A DNA stretch of 64,000 bases from CAZPNX01 sp964518765 (GCA_964518765.1 CAZFJC010000001.1:124001-188000); one strand, 5' to 3'; positions 31,344-40,770 are shown, counted from the stretch's first letter. The notes: a model not told the origin generated them from the letters alone. Translations and numbers: made by a program.

Positions 31344-31979
31344 TCAGGCCCCGAACTTCTCCTTGAGGGTGATGAAGCGCAGGTATTCGTCGATGTTGGC
31401 CAGGCTGGGGATGACCAGCTTCCGATCCGAGATCCTCACCAGCTTCAGGTCCACCAGCTTCCTGATTATCTCCTCTACCTTGGGACCCTCGATGCCCACC
31501 ATGTCGCCCAGGGCATTGTAATCATAGGGGAAGTCGACGATGATGCCCTCCGGTGTCTGCGCGCCGCGTTCGTTGGCCATGTTTACCAGCAGCGACACCA
31601 CCCGTCTCAGCTCGTCCCGGATCATCAGGAACTCGACCATCTTGTTGGTATCGCGAAGCCGACGGGCCATGGTCTCCAGCACGTACTCGATCATGGGGTT
31701 GCTCTTGAGATGGGCCTTGAAAGCCTCGCGGTCGATGATCAGCAACTTGACCTCCTCGGCGGCGATGGCATTGGCCGAGCGCGGGCTGCCATCTATGACC
31801 GCCATCTCCCCGAAGAAGTCGCCCTCTTTGAGCACCGCTAGGGTCTTGTCCTGGCCCCCGGCGCTGCGGGTGATCTTGATCTTGCCGGAGCGGATGAGGA
31901 ACATCTCGGTGCCGGGGTCGCCCTGCTTGAAGAGGACCTCGCCCGGCTTGAGTGATTTTTCGAATTCCTGTCCTGGCAT
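31344..31979 (-). CDS. Crp/Fnr-type transcription regulator
   Basis: 211 residues: cyclic-nucleotide-binding domain (about 10-120, with GDFFGEMAVIDGSPRSANAIA, the phosphate-binding cassette including Arg) and a C-terminal winged helix-turn-helix (about 150-205). The N-terminal iron-sulfur cysteines of Fnr are absent. The ligand could be cAMP, cGMP or a cyclic dinucleotide. Targets are not evident from the sequence. Confidence 0.88.
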   Translation of the reverse strand: MPGQEFEKSLKPGEVLFKQGDPGTEMFLIRSGKIKITRSAGGQDKTLAVLKEGDFFGEMAVIDGSPRSANAIAAEEVKLLIIDREAFKAHLKSNPMIEYVLETMARRLRDTNKMVEFLMIRDELRRVVSLLVNMANERGAQTPEGIIVDFPYDYNALGDMVGIEGPKVEEIIRKLVDLKLVRISDRKLVIPSLANIDEYLRFITLKEKFGA

Positions 31980-32027
31980 CGGCTTACTCGCTTTATTAGA
32001 TTGTTTTTATTTCATTTATAGATTGTT

Positions 32028-32056
32028 AGTATATCATGAGTTGGAAATGATTTCAA
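32028..32056 (-). promoter_or_regulatory. Promoter of the Crp-type gene
   Basis: On the minus strand TTGAAA (32056-32051), 17 bp, TATACT (32033-32028), giving a leader of about 42 nt. Confidence 0.6.
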
Positions 32057-32198
32057 GAACAAATTGCTGGGCGGGCGTGCCCAGGCACATGGTGACCCCT
32101 GGGCGAGGCCCCTGGGCAAGTCAATGATAACTGGTGATGAGCGACAGCGTCAAGGTCAAAGACAGGTAGGAGCAGAAGACCGGGGTCAACGCCAGGCG

Positions 32199-32786
32199 CT
32201 ATGGCTTTAAGGATGTCATTTGGGCTGAAATTATGGCGGTAAGTGTTTTACGGTATAGGTTATACCACAGCTGATATGTAGTTGCCTTGCGGATGAAGCC
32301 GGTGCGGTTTTCGAAGCTTTCCACCTCGAAGAACTGGAACTCGATTGTGTGGTGGATGGTTTCCACCTCGGCATTGTAGGTGGTTTTGGGGATTTGTATA
32401 CCGATGATATCGGCCTTGGCCAGAACCTTCCGGTAGATACTGAATTCCCTGGCCTTGATGTTGCCTGTGTATTCGCTTCCGCCGTCGAAATACCAGATGG
32501 TATCCTTGAGCTTAATGTCATGCCGTCGGTACCAGTTGATGATGTTTTCGGCGAAAGTCTTGGCGTTAAACAGCGACAACTCGTCGGCAAAGCCTAAAAA
32601 ACATGGCTCCGGTTCGTACATCCCGATGGCTGTGCTGATACCAGGGCAATCCTCGGGCCTGGAACCAAAATCCTGGTTTGAGCCCATATCTAGGCCAAAG
32701 GGACATAGCGGCAATCCGTTTTCGGCCCTTGAAGGAACCATCAGATACCTGGGATTGTGGCTAATTGACTTACGGGCCGCTTTCAA
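32199..32786 (-). pseudogene. Remnant of a DDE transposase (integrase-core type)
   Basis: 195 codons. The C-terminal two thirds resemble an rve/integrase core of IS481-like transposases: KTFAENIINWYRRHDI, IWYFDGGSEYTG (second Asp) and YNAEVETIHHTIE (Glu). The first catalytic Asp region is poorly kept, and the N-terminal helix-turn-helix domain is missing. No terminal inverted repeats or target duplications were found. It is a decayed insertion between the Crp-type gene and the DUF3467 gene. Confidence 0.65.
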
Positions 32787-32799
32787 ATTTTAGATGAAC

Positions 32800-32828
32800 T
32801 TGACATATGTCGCCGGCCGCCTTATAAT
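32800..32828 (+). promoter_or_regulatory. Consensus sigma70 promoter of the DUF3467 gene
   Basis: TTGACA (32800-32805), 17 bp, TATAAT (32823-32828): both boxes and spacing match the consensus exactly. Leader of about 36 nt with AAAGGG before the ATG. Confidence 0.85.
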
Positions 32829-32870
32829 TATGGCCGCTTTCGTGGGATAACAAATAATCAAAGGGAAATT

Positions 32871-33185
32871 ATGGAAAACATGCCCCAGCAGCTTAACATC
32901 GAGATTGGCGAGAAGGAGGCCGAGGGCGTTTACTCGAACCTGGCCTTCATCACCCACTCCCCCTCCGAGTTCATCATCGACTTCGCCCGGGTCCTGCCCG
33001 GGGTCCCCAAGGCCAAGGTTCACGCCCGGATAGTCACCACCCCTCAGCATGCCAAGATGCTGCTGATGGCCCTGGAGGATAACATCAAGAAGTTCGAGGC
33101 CCAGTTCGGTGCCATCAAGATGCCCGGGCCCGAGGAAAAGGCCATGGGCTTCAAATTCGAGGGCCAGCCGGCGCCCAAGAAGTAG
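32871..33185 (+). CDS. DUF3467 family protein
   Basis: 104 residues with the family pattern: YSNLAFITHSPSEFIIDFARVLPG, KAKVHARIVTTPQHAKMLLMAL and a C-terminal IKKFEAQFGAI. A small cytoplasmic protein of unknown function, widespread in bacteria. It has its own strong promoter and terminator, so it is monocistronic. Confidence 0.9.
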   Translation: MENMPQQLNIEIGEKEAEGVYSNLAFITHSPSEFIIDFARVLPGVPKAKVHARIVTTPQHAKMLLMALEDNIKKFEAQFGAIKMPGPEEKAMGFKFEGQPAPKK

Positions 33186-33199
33186 GATCGGCAACAAGA

Positions 33200-33237
33200 A
33201 ACAAGGGGGCGAAGTGTAAGCGTCGCGCCCCCTTGTT
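33200..33237 (+). terminator. Terminator of the DUF3467 gene
   Basis: Perfect 12-bp stem AACAAGGGGGCG / CGCCCCCTTGTT with a 14-base loop, 15 bp after the stop codon. The 170 bp beyond it, up to the tRNA terminator, holds nothing I recognise. Confidence 0.75.
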
Positions 33238-33411
33238 ATCATCTGGGACTGCGTAGTCCCTTGGTGCTTTAAAGTCTGTTAAAGAAAAATTGGGGCGCGT
33301 GATGATATCCCCCGTCCGTACGACATGGCAGTATGGCGACAGCTCGTCCCCCTCATCTTATGGGCAGGCGCCACCGTTTCGGTTCATAAAATTGCTCCAG
33401 GTAAATCACAT

Positions 33412-33442
33412 AAAAAAAAGGCCTGTCGTAAACAGGACCTTT
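33412..33442 (-). terminator. Terminator of the tRNA-Gly gene
   Basis: Minus-strand hairpin AAAGG-T-CCTGT / ACAGGCCTTT followed by a run of eight T. Confidence 0.8.
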
Positions 33443-33451
33443 GAAGGCTCA

Positions 33452-33526
33452 TGGAGCGGGTGATGGGAATCGAACCCACAATATTCAGCTTGGGAAGCTG
33501 ACGTTCTACCACTGAACTACACCCGC
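33452..33526 (-). tRNA. tRNA-Gly (anticodon CCC), CCA encoded
   Basis: Cloverleaf on the minus strand: acceptor GCGGGTG / CACCCGC, discriminator U and encoded CCA; D arm GTTC-AGTGGTA-GAAC; anticodon stem TCAGC / GCTGA with loop TTCCCAA (anticodon CCC, reads GGG); T loop TTCGATT. Length 75 nt including CCA. Confidence 0.93.
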
Positions 33527-33540
33527 CTATATGGGTAATT

Positions 33541-34536
33541 TTATCGGATTTGGCCGCCTTTGTCAATGGCCCCCATCACCGTTTCCACCGATATCCCCTC
33601 CAGACACCGGTAGTGTCCGAAGCGGCAGGTTCTCCGATAACAGGGGCTGCAGGGCTCGCCGGTGTAAATGACAAGGTGCCCCGCGCCCCAGGGCCTGGTC
33701 CATAAGGGATTAGTTGAGCCGAAAACGGCCGCCACCCGTGTGCCCGCGGCCGCCGCCAGGTGCATAGCCCCGGTGTCGTTGACAATGAACAGGTGGCATC
33801 GCGCCATCAGGGCGGCGCTCTGCCTGAGGCTGGTTCCCCCGGCGCAGGATAAGGCGGCATCACCTATGCTTGCGGCTATCTTGCCGCAAAGCTCCCGCTC
33901 GGCCGCTGATCCGAAGACAAATATCCTCCAGCTTTTAGACGCCAGCTTTTTCCCCAATTCGATCCATCTCTCTATCGGCCATCTCTTGGCCGGGCCATAG
34001 ATGGCTCCGGGCCCGAATCCGATCACCGGATCATCGACGCCCTGCTTTTTCAGCCAATCCTCCGCCCAGCCAGATTCCTCCGCCGCCAGATCGATCCTCG
34101 GTTCCTCCGGGGCCGCCCCCTCCCCCAGCAGCCGGCAGTAGCCCTCCAGCAGATGATGCGAGCGGAAGGACCTTTTGCGGTATCTTAGCCGTTCCGTCAG
34201 CATCCCGCCACGCCATTCTGAATCATAGCCTATCCTTTCCGGTATCCCAGCCAGAAAGACAATGGCGGCCGAGGAGAACGAGAGGGGCAGTATGTAACAA
34301 GAATTGAACCCGTGCTTTCTCGTTCTCGAAGCGATCGAAAACAGCGATTCGTCCCGGTCAAACTCCACTATTCCATCGACCGCCGTATGCCCGCGGAAGA
34401 GCCCGGCCACGCCTTCGTAGGCCAGCACCGAGATCTCTCCATTCGGCTTTGCCTTCCTTAAGGCGGCCAAAAAACCAAGCGAGATGACGGCGTCGCCTAT
34501 CCAGTTGGGGGCGCGGACCAGAAGGCGTTCAGCCAT
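33541..34536 (-). CDS. waaF: Glycosyltransferase family 9 (heptosyltransferase II-like)
   Basis: 331 residues from ATG 34536. RAPNWIGDAVISLGFLAAL is the WaaF N-terminal motif; IGFGPGAIYGPAKRWP and FIVNDTGAMHLAAAAGT are the nucleotide-sugar-binding motifs of GT9. It transfers heptose to the LPS inner core. It overlaps the preceding GT9 gene by 8 bp. The C-terminal CxxC-rich segment (PCSPCYRRTC, then GHYRC) is common in the family. Confidence 0.9.
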   Translation of the reverse strand: MAERLLVRAPNWIGDAVISLGFLAALRKAKPNGEISVLAYEGVAGLFRGHTAVDGIVEFDRDESLFSIASRTRKHGFNSCYILPLSFSSAAIVFLAGIPERIGYDSEWRGGMLTERLRYRKRSFRSHHLLEGYCRLLGEGAAPEEPRIDLAAEESGWAEDWLKKQGVDDPVIGFGPGAIYGPAKRWPIERWIELGKKLASKSWRIFVFGSAAERELCGKIAASIGDAALSCAGGTSLRQSAALMARCHLFIVNDTGAMHLAAAAGTRVAAVFGSTNPLWTRPWGAGHLVIYTGEPCSPCYRRTCRFGHYRCLEGISVETVMGAIDKGGQIR

Positions 34537-35524
34537 CGAGCATCCCCTTAAGCGCCCCCCAGGCTTCCTCCGGTGAAATGCCGGAAAGGCAACGGCCACC
34601 TTTTCGGCAAGGCCTGCGCCCGTGAAGGCTGCAGGGACGGCATTTCATCTCCCTCTCCAGCACCCGGCTTTCGCTCCTCCAGGGCGCAAACCCAAAGCCC
34701 CTGACCGTGGGACCGAAGAAAACCAGCACCGGCACCCCGGCCGCTTCGGCTATGTGCATGGGCCCGGTGTCGTTAGTGACTAGGACTCTGGCCTTGGACA
34801 AGCAGGCGGCCAGTTGGCCAAGACCCAAAAGTCCGCAGAGGTTAAAGATCCTATCCGGGCTCGCCTTCTTGATGGCCTCTCCGGATTCCCGGTCATCCCC
34901 TGAGCCGACCAGGGCCACACCGAGGCCGGTCTGGTCAACGATCATTTGCGCTAGTCGATAGAAATATTCCTGCGGCCAGCGCTTGGCCGGCCAGTGGGCG
35001 CCCGGGGCAAAGGCGACAAACGGATTGCGCAACTCGGGCGGCGCCTCCCATCCGCTGGGGTAAAGCCTGGGCCTTATACTTTCGGCGTCGATCCTCAAAG
35101 GGATTAGGGCCTCGAGGTACCTTTGGTAAACCGGGGAGGGAGGATCCTCCCGGCCCTTCCCTACCAACATCAATCGGCGTTGCCAGGCCCGCTTGTCCCA
35201 TCTTAGTATTTCTTTGGTGCGAAGGCAGCGGCAGATGAGCCGGCTGCGTAAATTGCCCTGCAGATCCACCGCCAGGTCGAAGCGCCCGCTCTGTATCTCC
35301 CGCATAAATGACAGCATGCCCCTGGTGCCCCGGTGGCGGCCAGCCTCCTCGAATCGCCACAGCCTGGATATCCTGGGGTCAGCCTCCAGCAGACCGGCAA
35401 AGCGCGCTTTAACAACGAATTCTATCCCGGCTTTGGGAAAGGCGCGTCGTAGGGCCTCAACCGCGGCCGTGGCCAGCACCACGTCGCCCATGGCGCCCAG
35501 CCTGATCACCAGAATCCTGTTCAT
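34529..35524 (-). CDS. Glycosyltransferase family 9 (second heptosyltransferase)
   Basis: 331 residues from ATG 35524, which overlaps the upstream stop (ATGA); the larger open frame is an artefact. MNRILVIRLGAMGDVVLA, AFAPGAHWPAKRWP and LVTNDTGPMHIAEAAGVP are GT9 motifs; the N-terminal form RLGAMGDV is nearer to WaaC/WaaQ types. Cysteines CRPCSLHGRRPC near the end resemble the paired gene. Together the two enzymes suggest a heptose-containing LPS core. Confidence 0.88.
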   Translation of the reverse strand: MNRILVIRLGAMGDVVLATAAVEALRRAFPKAGIEFVVKARFAGLLEADPRISRLWRFEEAGRHRGTRGMLSFMREIQSGRFDLAVDLQGNLRSRLICRCLRTKEILRWDKRAWQRRLMLVGKGREDPPSPVYQRYLEALIPLRIDAESIRPRLYPSGWEAPPELRNPFVAFAPGAHWPAKRWPQEYFYRLAQMIVDQTGLGVALVGSGDDRESGEAIKKASPDRIFNLCGLLGLGQLAACLSKARVLVTNDTGPMHIAEAAGVPVLVFFGPTVRGFGFAPWRSESRVLEREMKCRPCSLHGRRPCRKGGRCLSGISPEEAWGALKGMLDG

Positions 35525-36390
35525 GCGGGCGTGGCCGCCTCCGCCGGCTGCCTGTTGGAGGGCAGCCTCATGAAACCTAACGTCCAGAAGGCCGACTGGA
35601 ACACCCCCAGCACGCAGATGGTCAGAATGAAGGCCGGAATGCCGATGGCCAGGCCGGAAACCAACCCCAGAGCCAGATTGATGATGCCCAGGATCACGAA
35701 GGGTATGGCCAGCAGCACCAGGGCCAGCACGGCCGCAATCCCCAGGGCCAGCCCGATGCCGAAGCCGATGCCGAATAAGATGATCGATTCCGAGAAATTG
35801 CGCTTGACCAACGACCAGGACGAGGAGACCGACTGAAGGACCCGCTGTCCGTCGAGCACGCAATAGCGCAGAGCGAAGTTCCATAAAAGCCCCAGGGCCA
35901 CCAGGCTGGCCAGGGCCGGCAGTATGGCAGCCGCCAGCCAAGCGATACCAGCCACCTTGGCCTTGATGTCCCCTAGGGCGATCATCAGAGCTGGGGGAAC
36001 GACGGTCACCAGGACCGCCGCTATCACCACCACGATCATGAGCAGCTGCAGCCCCAGCACCCGCCAGAAGCATCCCAGCCCGTGGTAAAGCGCGGCCTCG
36101 AAACTACCTCCCCGGCCCTGCTCGATGTCAGCCACGCCTTTAGCCAAACCGCCCTGCGATACGATCTGCAGTATCCAGAAAACCAGGGCGAGGCCAAGGC
36201 CCAACACCGCCAGCATCAGCATCAGGCCCGGGTTGGAGGATATCCATTCCCAGACATCGCCCAGTTTCTCGGCCGCCAGCTTGTTGTCCAGGTTCGGCGC
36301 CCCGATGCCAGCGAAGAACCCGAAGGCCCAGAGGTGGCGTTTCCTCCAGGCGATGCCTAGGGCGTCCTTGATAATCTTCCCGTATTCCAT
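35521..36390 (-). CDS. Multi-pass membrane protein of unknown function
   Basis: 289 residues with about five to six transmembrane segments, many Gly/Ala/Leu residues, and the motif RYCVLDGQRVLQSVSSSWSL in a cytoplasmic loop. It resembles the broad DUF4013/DUF7544-like group of membrane proteins, not assigned firmly. It overlaps the heptosyltransferase gene by ATGA, which suggests an envelope role. A CATAAA box lies 6 nt before ATG, a possible but weak leaderless start. Confidence 0.75.
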   Translation of the reverse strand: MEYGKIIKDALGIAWRKRHLWAFGFFAGIGAPNLDNKLAAEKLGDVWEWISSNPGLMLMLAVLGLGLALVFWILQIVSQGGLAKGVADIEQGRGGSFEAALYHGLGCFWRVLGLQLLMIVVVIAAVLVTVVPPALMIALGDIKAKVAGIAWLAAAILPALASLVALGLLWNFALRYCVLDGQRVLQSVSSSWSLVKRNFSESIILFGIGFGIGLALGIAAVLALVLLAIPFVILGIINLALGLVSGLAIGIPAFILTICVLGVFQSAFWTLGFMRLPSNRQPAEAATPA

Positions 36391-36423
36391 ATTTTCTTTA
36401 TGGCATTGATTCTCTCTGAAGTA

Positions 36424-37770
36424 TCAGTCGACAATCTCCGAGGAGAGCCATTCCCTTAGGCGGCCCAGCGACCTCTGGGCAAAGGCCTCCCCTTTCTGCC
36501 TCTTGTCCCGGTATCTCCGGGACAGCTCGGGCAACAGGCCGAAGTTGGCGTTCATCGGCTGGAAGGGCCCGGATAAAGGTCCGGCGGCAACATATCGGCA
36601 CAGGCTTCCTATCATTGTTTCCGGCGGCGGGGCCGAGGGGCGATTCCCGCAAAGGCGCCTCCAACAGTTGATGCCGGCCACTAGGCCCGAGGCCGCCGAC
36701 TCGACGTAGCCCTCGACCCCGCAAAGCTGGCCGGCGACGAACAGGCCGTGCCTGGCCCTCGCTTCCATGGCTTCAGACAGAAGGCGCGGAGCGTCGATAT
36801 AGGTATTGCGGTGCATGCTGCCGTAACGCAGGAACTCGGCCCTTTCCAGGCCGGGAGGCAGGCGGAAAATCCTCTGTTGCTCTCCGTGGGCCAGCTGGGT
36901 TTGGAATCCGACCAGATTGTACATGGTGCCGGCCCGGTCCTCCCTTCTCAATTGGACTACGGCGAAAGGCCTCCTGCCGGTGGCGGGATCGGCAATGCCC
37001 ACCGGCTTCATCAGCCCGAAGCGGAGCGAATCCCGGCCCCGCTCGGCCACCACCTCCACAGGCAGGCACCCCTCGAAGTATCTCCCCTCCTCGAATCCGT
37101 GAGGGGGGTGTCTCCGGGCGGCCAGCAAATAGTCTACGAACTTATAGTATGACTCTTTATCCAGCGGCGCGTTGAGGTAATCGCCTTCTCCGCCGTAGCG
37201 GCTGGCGGCGAACATCTTGGAGACGTCCAAAGACTCCGCCGAGACGATGGGGGCGATAGCGTCGAAGAAGAACAGGCTCTCCGACCCGAAAAAACCCGAT
37301 AGGGCGGCCGACATCGGATCCGAGGTCAAAGGCCCGGTGGCCACGATGGCCGGGGGCTGGGGGATCCCGCCGGCCTCGTCGGGGACGACGCGGACGTTCG
37401 GATGGGCGGTCAGCCTGGCGGTCACCTCTTCGGCGAATAGGATCCGGTCCACCCCCAGGGCTTTGCCGGCCGGCACAGCGCAGGCTTTGGCTGATTCCAC
37501 CACCAGGGAGCTTAACATCTCCATCTCGGCCTTGAGCAGGCCGTGAGCATTGGAGCACTCCATCGACTTCAGCGAGTTGCTGCAGACCAGCTCAGCCAGC
37601 AGACCGGTAGCATGGGCCGGGGTGGTCCGGGGAGGGGCCTCCCGGCCGCCGGTAAAACGCATCTCGTACAGGTCGACGGACACCCCGCGCCGGGCCAGCT
37701 GCCAGGCGGCCTCGCACCCAGCCAGCCCGCCCCCGATAATCGTCACCCTTTCCGCCAGTCCGATGTCCAC
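36424..37770 (-). CDS. trmFO: Methylenetetrahydrofolate-tRNA-(uracil-54-C5)-methyltransferase
   Basis: 448 residues, FAD/NAD(P)H enzyme that makes ribothymidine at position 54 of tRNA. VTIIGGGLAGCEAAWQLA is the FAD-binding fold; LVCSNSLKS holds the catalytic Cys; QLCGVEGYVESAASG is the second conserved cysteine block. The start is GTG 37770. TrmFO is typical of bacteria without SAM-dependent TrmA. Confidence 0.96.
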   Translation of the reverse strand: MDIGLAERVTIIGGGLAGCEAAWQLARRGVSVDLYEMRFTGGREAPPRTTPAHATGLLAELVCSNSLKSMECSNAHGLLKAEMEMLSSLVVESAKACAVPAGKALGVDRILFAEEVTARLTAHPNVRVVPDEAGGIPQPPAIVATGPLTSDPMSAALSGFFGSESLFFFDAIAPIVSAESLDVSKMFAASRYGGEGDYLNAPLDKESYYKFVDYLLAARRHPPHGFEEGRYFEGCLPVEVVAERGRDSLRFGLMKPVGIADPATGRRPFAVVQLRREDRAGTMYNLVGFQTQLAHGEQQRIFRLPPGLERAEFLRYGSMHRNTYIDAPRLLSEAMEARARHGLFVAGQLCGVEGYVESAASGLVAGINCWRRLCGNRPSAPPPETMIGSLCRYVAAGPLSGPFQPMNANFGLLPELSRRYRDKRQKGEAFAQRSLGRLREWLSSEIVD

Positions 37771-37795
37771 AGCTTACACCATGAGTGGTTTGAAA

Positions 37796-38434
37796 TCAAG
37801 CCTCCCCACCTTCCGGGACGCCGCCGGCCACCTCCGACGCCTTCAGCTTTCCCCGCGCCCAGAGCATCCTCTCGACCATGATGCGGAAAAACGCTTCTAG
37901 GGCCTCCCGGATCTCCGGCCCCTCCACAACCCCCAGCGCCCGGGCCACCGCCTCGAAGGTGCAGACCCTGGCCGGATTCTGCTGAACCCTTAGGCGGTAA
38001 GAGGACGGAGGGCCGGGCGGCAGTTTCACCCGCGGCAGGCCCTTCAGCGACGGCTCCCGCCTGGCCATCCTGGCCGCCTGGCTCCAGCTGCCGTCGAGGA
38101 CTATCAGGCAGATCGGACTTTGGATCCGGTTGATCAGATCTTCGTCCAGTTCGACAGAGTCGGCCGAAGGATACAATACTATCCCCCGATAGCCCTCCGG
38201 GATCATGCCTCCGGTGTCCGTCGGGCCATCCCTCAGCCCCCGATAGGCAAGGAAGCTGTTACTCAGGGCTAACGGAACCAGGCGCCCAGTATTGCTGGTG
38301 CGGCATCGCTCCGAGACATGCATGATGAGCCCCACCCTGGTGACTAGCTCCAGACGAGGGGCCAGGCCGCAGAGGCACAGCTCCCGGACCATCAGGCACC
38401 CAGAGCAGCGCGGCTTATCCCACGAGTTTCTCAC
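37796..38434 (-). CDS. DTW-domain protein (tRNA-uridine aminocarboxypropyltransferase family)
   Basis: 212 residues. N-terminal cysteines CSGCLMVRELCLCG bind zinc. The motif that names the family appears as VLDGSWSQA (D-x-S-W rather than D-x-T-W), followed by RVKLPPGPPSSYRLR and CTFEAVARAL. Members install acp3U on tRNA. The start is GTG 38434, 6 nt after a TAAAAT box, so the mRNA may be leaderless. It is followed by trmFO, another tRNA-modification gene. Confidence 0.87.
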   Translation of the reverse strand: MRNSWDKPRCSGCLMVRELCLCGLAPRLELVTRVGLIMHVSERCRTSNTGRLVPLALSNSFLAYRGLRDGPTDTGGMIPEGYRGIVLYPSADSVELDEDLINRIQSPICLIVLDGSWSQAARMARREPSLKGLPRVKLPPGPPSSYRLRVQQNPARVCTFEAVARALGVVEGPEIREALEAFFRIMVERMLWARGKLKASEVAGGVPEGGEA

Positions 38435-38440
38435 CCTTGT

Positions 38441-38468
38441 ATTTTACCACAAAGACACCGGAGCACAA
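38441..38468 (-). promoter_or_regulatory. Possible leaderless promoter of the DTW gene
   Basis: On the minus strand TTGTGC (38468-38463), 16 bp, TAAAAT (38446-38441), six bases, GTG 38434. Confidence 0.5.
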
Positions 38469-38502
38469 AGCATTATTTTCACAGGGCTCGACCTGATATA
38501 AA

Positions 38503-38534
38503 AGAAGAAAGCGGGGTATCCCCCGCTTTTCTTC
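38503..38534 (-). terminator. Terminator of topA
   Basis: Minus-strand stem AAGCGGGG / CCCCGCTT extended by GAAGA/TCTTC, followed by a T-rich tract, immediately after the topA stop. Confidence 0.85.
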
Positions 38535-38535
38535 A

Positions 38536-40770
38536 TCAGCTCTTAGTTTCCTCGGTCGGCGGCTCCCATTTGCACTTGGGGCAGGCCAAATACTGGCCCC
38601 GGGCCTTGCTGTAGCGCTGCACCAGGTGGCCGAACCCGCAGGATTCACAAGCCCTCCCTATGGGACGGTTCCAGACGGCGTATTTGCAGTCCGGGTATTT
38701 GGTGCAGGAGTAGAAGCTGCGCCCCCGCTTGGTGCGCCTCTCGACCAGCTCACCGGTGCAGCCCGGCTCGGGGCAGGCCACCCCGGTGGTGATGGGCCGG
38801 GTGCTCTGGCAATGGGGGTAGTTGGAGCAGGCCAGAAATTTGCCGAACTTGCTGCGCTTGACCTTCATGGGGCTGCCGCACTTGTCGCAGACCTGGCCCT
38901 CGGCGTCCTTCTTGTCCTGCTCGGCGTCCAAGGGCATGGTGGTCTTGCATTCCGGATATCGGGAGCAGGCATAGAACTTGCCGAAGCGGCCCCATTTGAT
39001 GACCATGGGCTGGCCACACTCCGGACAGGCGATGTCGGTGCTCTCCTCCAGAGACTTCTTGACCTCGAGGCGGCCGGCCTCGGCCGACTTCAGATCCTTG
39101 GAGAACGGCCCGTAGAAGTCACGAAGGGCCTGGACCCAGTCCAGCTTGCCTTGCTCGATCTTGTCCAGCTCCCCCTCCATGTCGGCGGTGAACTGCACCT
39201 GGAAGACGTGGGGGAATTTCTCGGTCAGGATGCGGTTGACTACCATCCCCAGCTCGGTGGGCTCCAGCGGCCCCCGCTCCTTGGTGACGTAATCCCGATC
39301 GATGATGGTGCTCAGGATGACGGCATAGGTCGAGGGCCGGCCGATGCCGTCGGCCTCCAGGGCCTTGATGAGGCTGGCCTCGTTGTAACGCGGAGGCGGC
39401 TCGGTGAAGTGCTGCTTGGGCAGGAGCTCCAGCAGTTTCAGCTCCTCCCCGGGTTGGAGGTTGGGCAGATCGCCCGACTCGGCGTACTGGTCGCTGTCGT
39501 CCTCCTGGACACCGTAGGCCGCCAGAAAGCCGTTGAAGGAAAGACTGGAGCCGCTGGCCCGGAACAGGAAGCGCCCGGCCCTAATGTCGGCGGTGCGCAC
39601 CGAGTAGACGGCCGATCTCATCTGGCAGGCAAGGTAGCGGCTCCAGATCAGGCGGTAGAGCTTCTGCTGGTCCGGGGAGAGGAACTGCCCAACTTGCTCC
39701 GGCGTCCGTTCGGCCGCCGTCGGCCTGATGGCCTCGTGCCCCTCCTGGGCGCTCTTACGCGAGCGGTAGTGCTGGGGATCTGGCGGCAGGTACTCGGGTC
39801 CGAAATGTGACGAGATGAAGGCCCGTGCCTGGGCCACCGCCTCGGGCGCCAAGCGAACCGAGTCGGTCCTCATGTAGGTGATCAGCCCCACCGCTCCCTC
39901 CTCCCCCAGCTCCACCCCTTCGTAAAGCTGCTGGGCGATGGACATGGTCTTTCTGGCGGAGAATCCCAGGCTGCGGTAAGCCGCCTGCTGCAGGGTGCTG
40001 GTGATGAACGGCGGATAGGGATGGCGCTTCTTATCCTTGATCTCGATGCCGGCCACGGCGAAGGGCAGAGCTTGCAGCTCGACCTCCAACCGCTGGCTCT
40101 CCGGCTGGTTCTTGATGTGGGGCTTCTTGTCGTCGATCTTGAAAAGCGAGGCCTCGAAGGGGTCGTTCTCTCTCCCCTGGAGCCTGGCGGACATGGTCCA
40201 GTACTCCTGGGGCTTGAAGGCCCGGATCTCCTCCTCCCGCTCGCAGATGAGCCGCAGAGCCACCGTCTGTACCCGCCCGGCCGAAAGGCCTCGCCGCACC
40301 GTCTTCCATAGGAACGGGCTCACCTGGTAGCCCACCAGCCGGTCTAGTATCCTGCGGGCCTGCTGGGCATCCACCTTCTTCTGGTCTATCTTCAGAGGGT
40401 GGGCTAGCCCCTTGGCCACGCTGTCCCGGGTAATCTCGTAGAACATGGCCCGGCTGATCTTTTTGCCTTTTTCCTTAATCTCTCCGGCGATATGCCAGGC
40501 AATAGCCTCGCCCTCGCGGTCGGGGTCGGTGGCGATGTAGATGCGCTCGGCTTTGGCGGCCGCAGCCTTGATTTGGGCCAGCACCTTGGCCTTGCCCTTG
40601 ATGGGGACGTAGGTAGGCTGGAAGTCCTTCTTCAGGTCCACCCCCAGTTTGCTGGAGGGCAGGTCCCGAATGTGGCCCATGGAGGAAACCACCGAGTAAT
40701 CGCGCCCCAGGTACTTGCCGATGGTGCGGGACTTGGCGGGAGATTCCACGATGACTAGATTCTTGGCCAT
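38536..40770 (-). CDS. topA: DNA topoisomerase I
   Basis: 744 residues. TOPRIM domain at the start (NLVIVESPAKSRTI, TDPDREGEAIAWH), active-site Tyr in LITYMRTDSVR (residue about 300) and three to four C-terminal zinc-ribbon units (CPECGQ, CDKCGSPM, CPEPGC, CESCGFG and CPKCKW). It relaxes negatively supercoiled DNA. Length and zinc ribbons are normal for the family. A good promoter lies upstream and a strong terminator downstream, so it is monocistronic. Confidence 0.97.
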   Translation of the reverse strand: MAKNLVIVESPAKSRTIGKYLGRDYSVVSSMGHIRDLPSSKLGVDLKKDFQPTYVPIKGKAKVLAQIKAAAAKAERIYIATDPDREGEAIAWHIAGEIKEKGKKISRAMFYEITRDSVAKGLAHPLKIDQKKVDAQQARRILDRLVGYQVSPFLWKTVRRGLSAGRVQTVALRLICEREEEIRAFKPQEYWTMSARLQGRENDPFEASLFKIDDKKPHIKNQPESQRLEVELQALPFAVAGIEIKDKKRHPYPPFITSTLQQAAYRSLGFSARKTMSIAQQLYEGVELGEEGAVGLITYMRTDSVRLAPEAVAQARAFISSHFGPEYLPPDPQHYRSRKSAQEGHEAIRPTAAERTPEQVGQFLSPDQQKLYRLIWSRYLACQMRSAVYSVRTADIRAGRFLFRASGSSLSFNGFLAAYGVQEDDSDQYAESGDLPNLQPGEELKLLELLPKQHFTEPPPRYNEASLIKALEADGIGRPSTYAVILSTIIDRDYVTKERGPLEPTELGMVVNRILTEKFPHVFQVQFTADMEGELDKIEQGKLDWVQALRDFYGPFSKDLKSAEAGRLEVKKSLEESTDIACPECGQPMVIKWGRFGKFYACSRYPECKTTMPLDAEQDKKDAEGQVCDKCGSPMKVKRSKFGKFLACSNYPHCQSTRPITTGVACPEPGCTGELVERRTKRGRSFYSCTKYPDCKYAVWNRPIGRACESCGFGHLVQRYSKARGQYLACPKCKWEPPTEETKS

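Noticed and set aside
32199..32786. Intact insertion sequence at this locus
   Set aside because: The transposase lacks its N-terminal domain and a clear first catalytic Asp, and no terminal repeats were found.
33240..33411. Possible gene or regulatory RNA between the DUF3467 terminator and the tRNA terminator
   Set aside because: No reading frame, promoter or convincing structure seen in these 170 bases.
34529..36073. 514-codon version of the second heptosyltransferase
   Set aside because: The extra 183 codons overlap the membrane protein gene in another frame; GT9 motifs begin at 35524 with an ATGA overlap.
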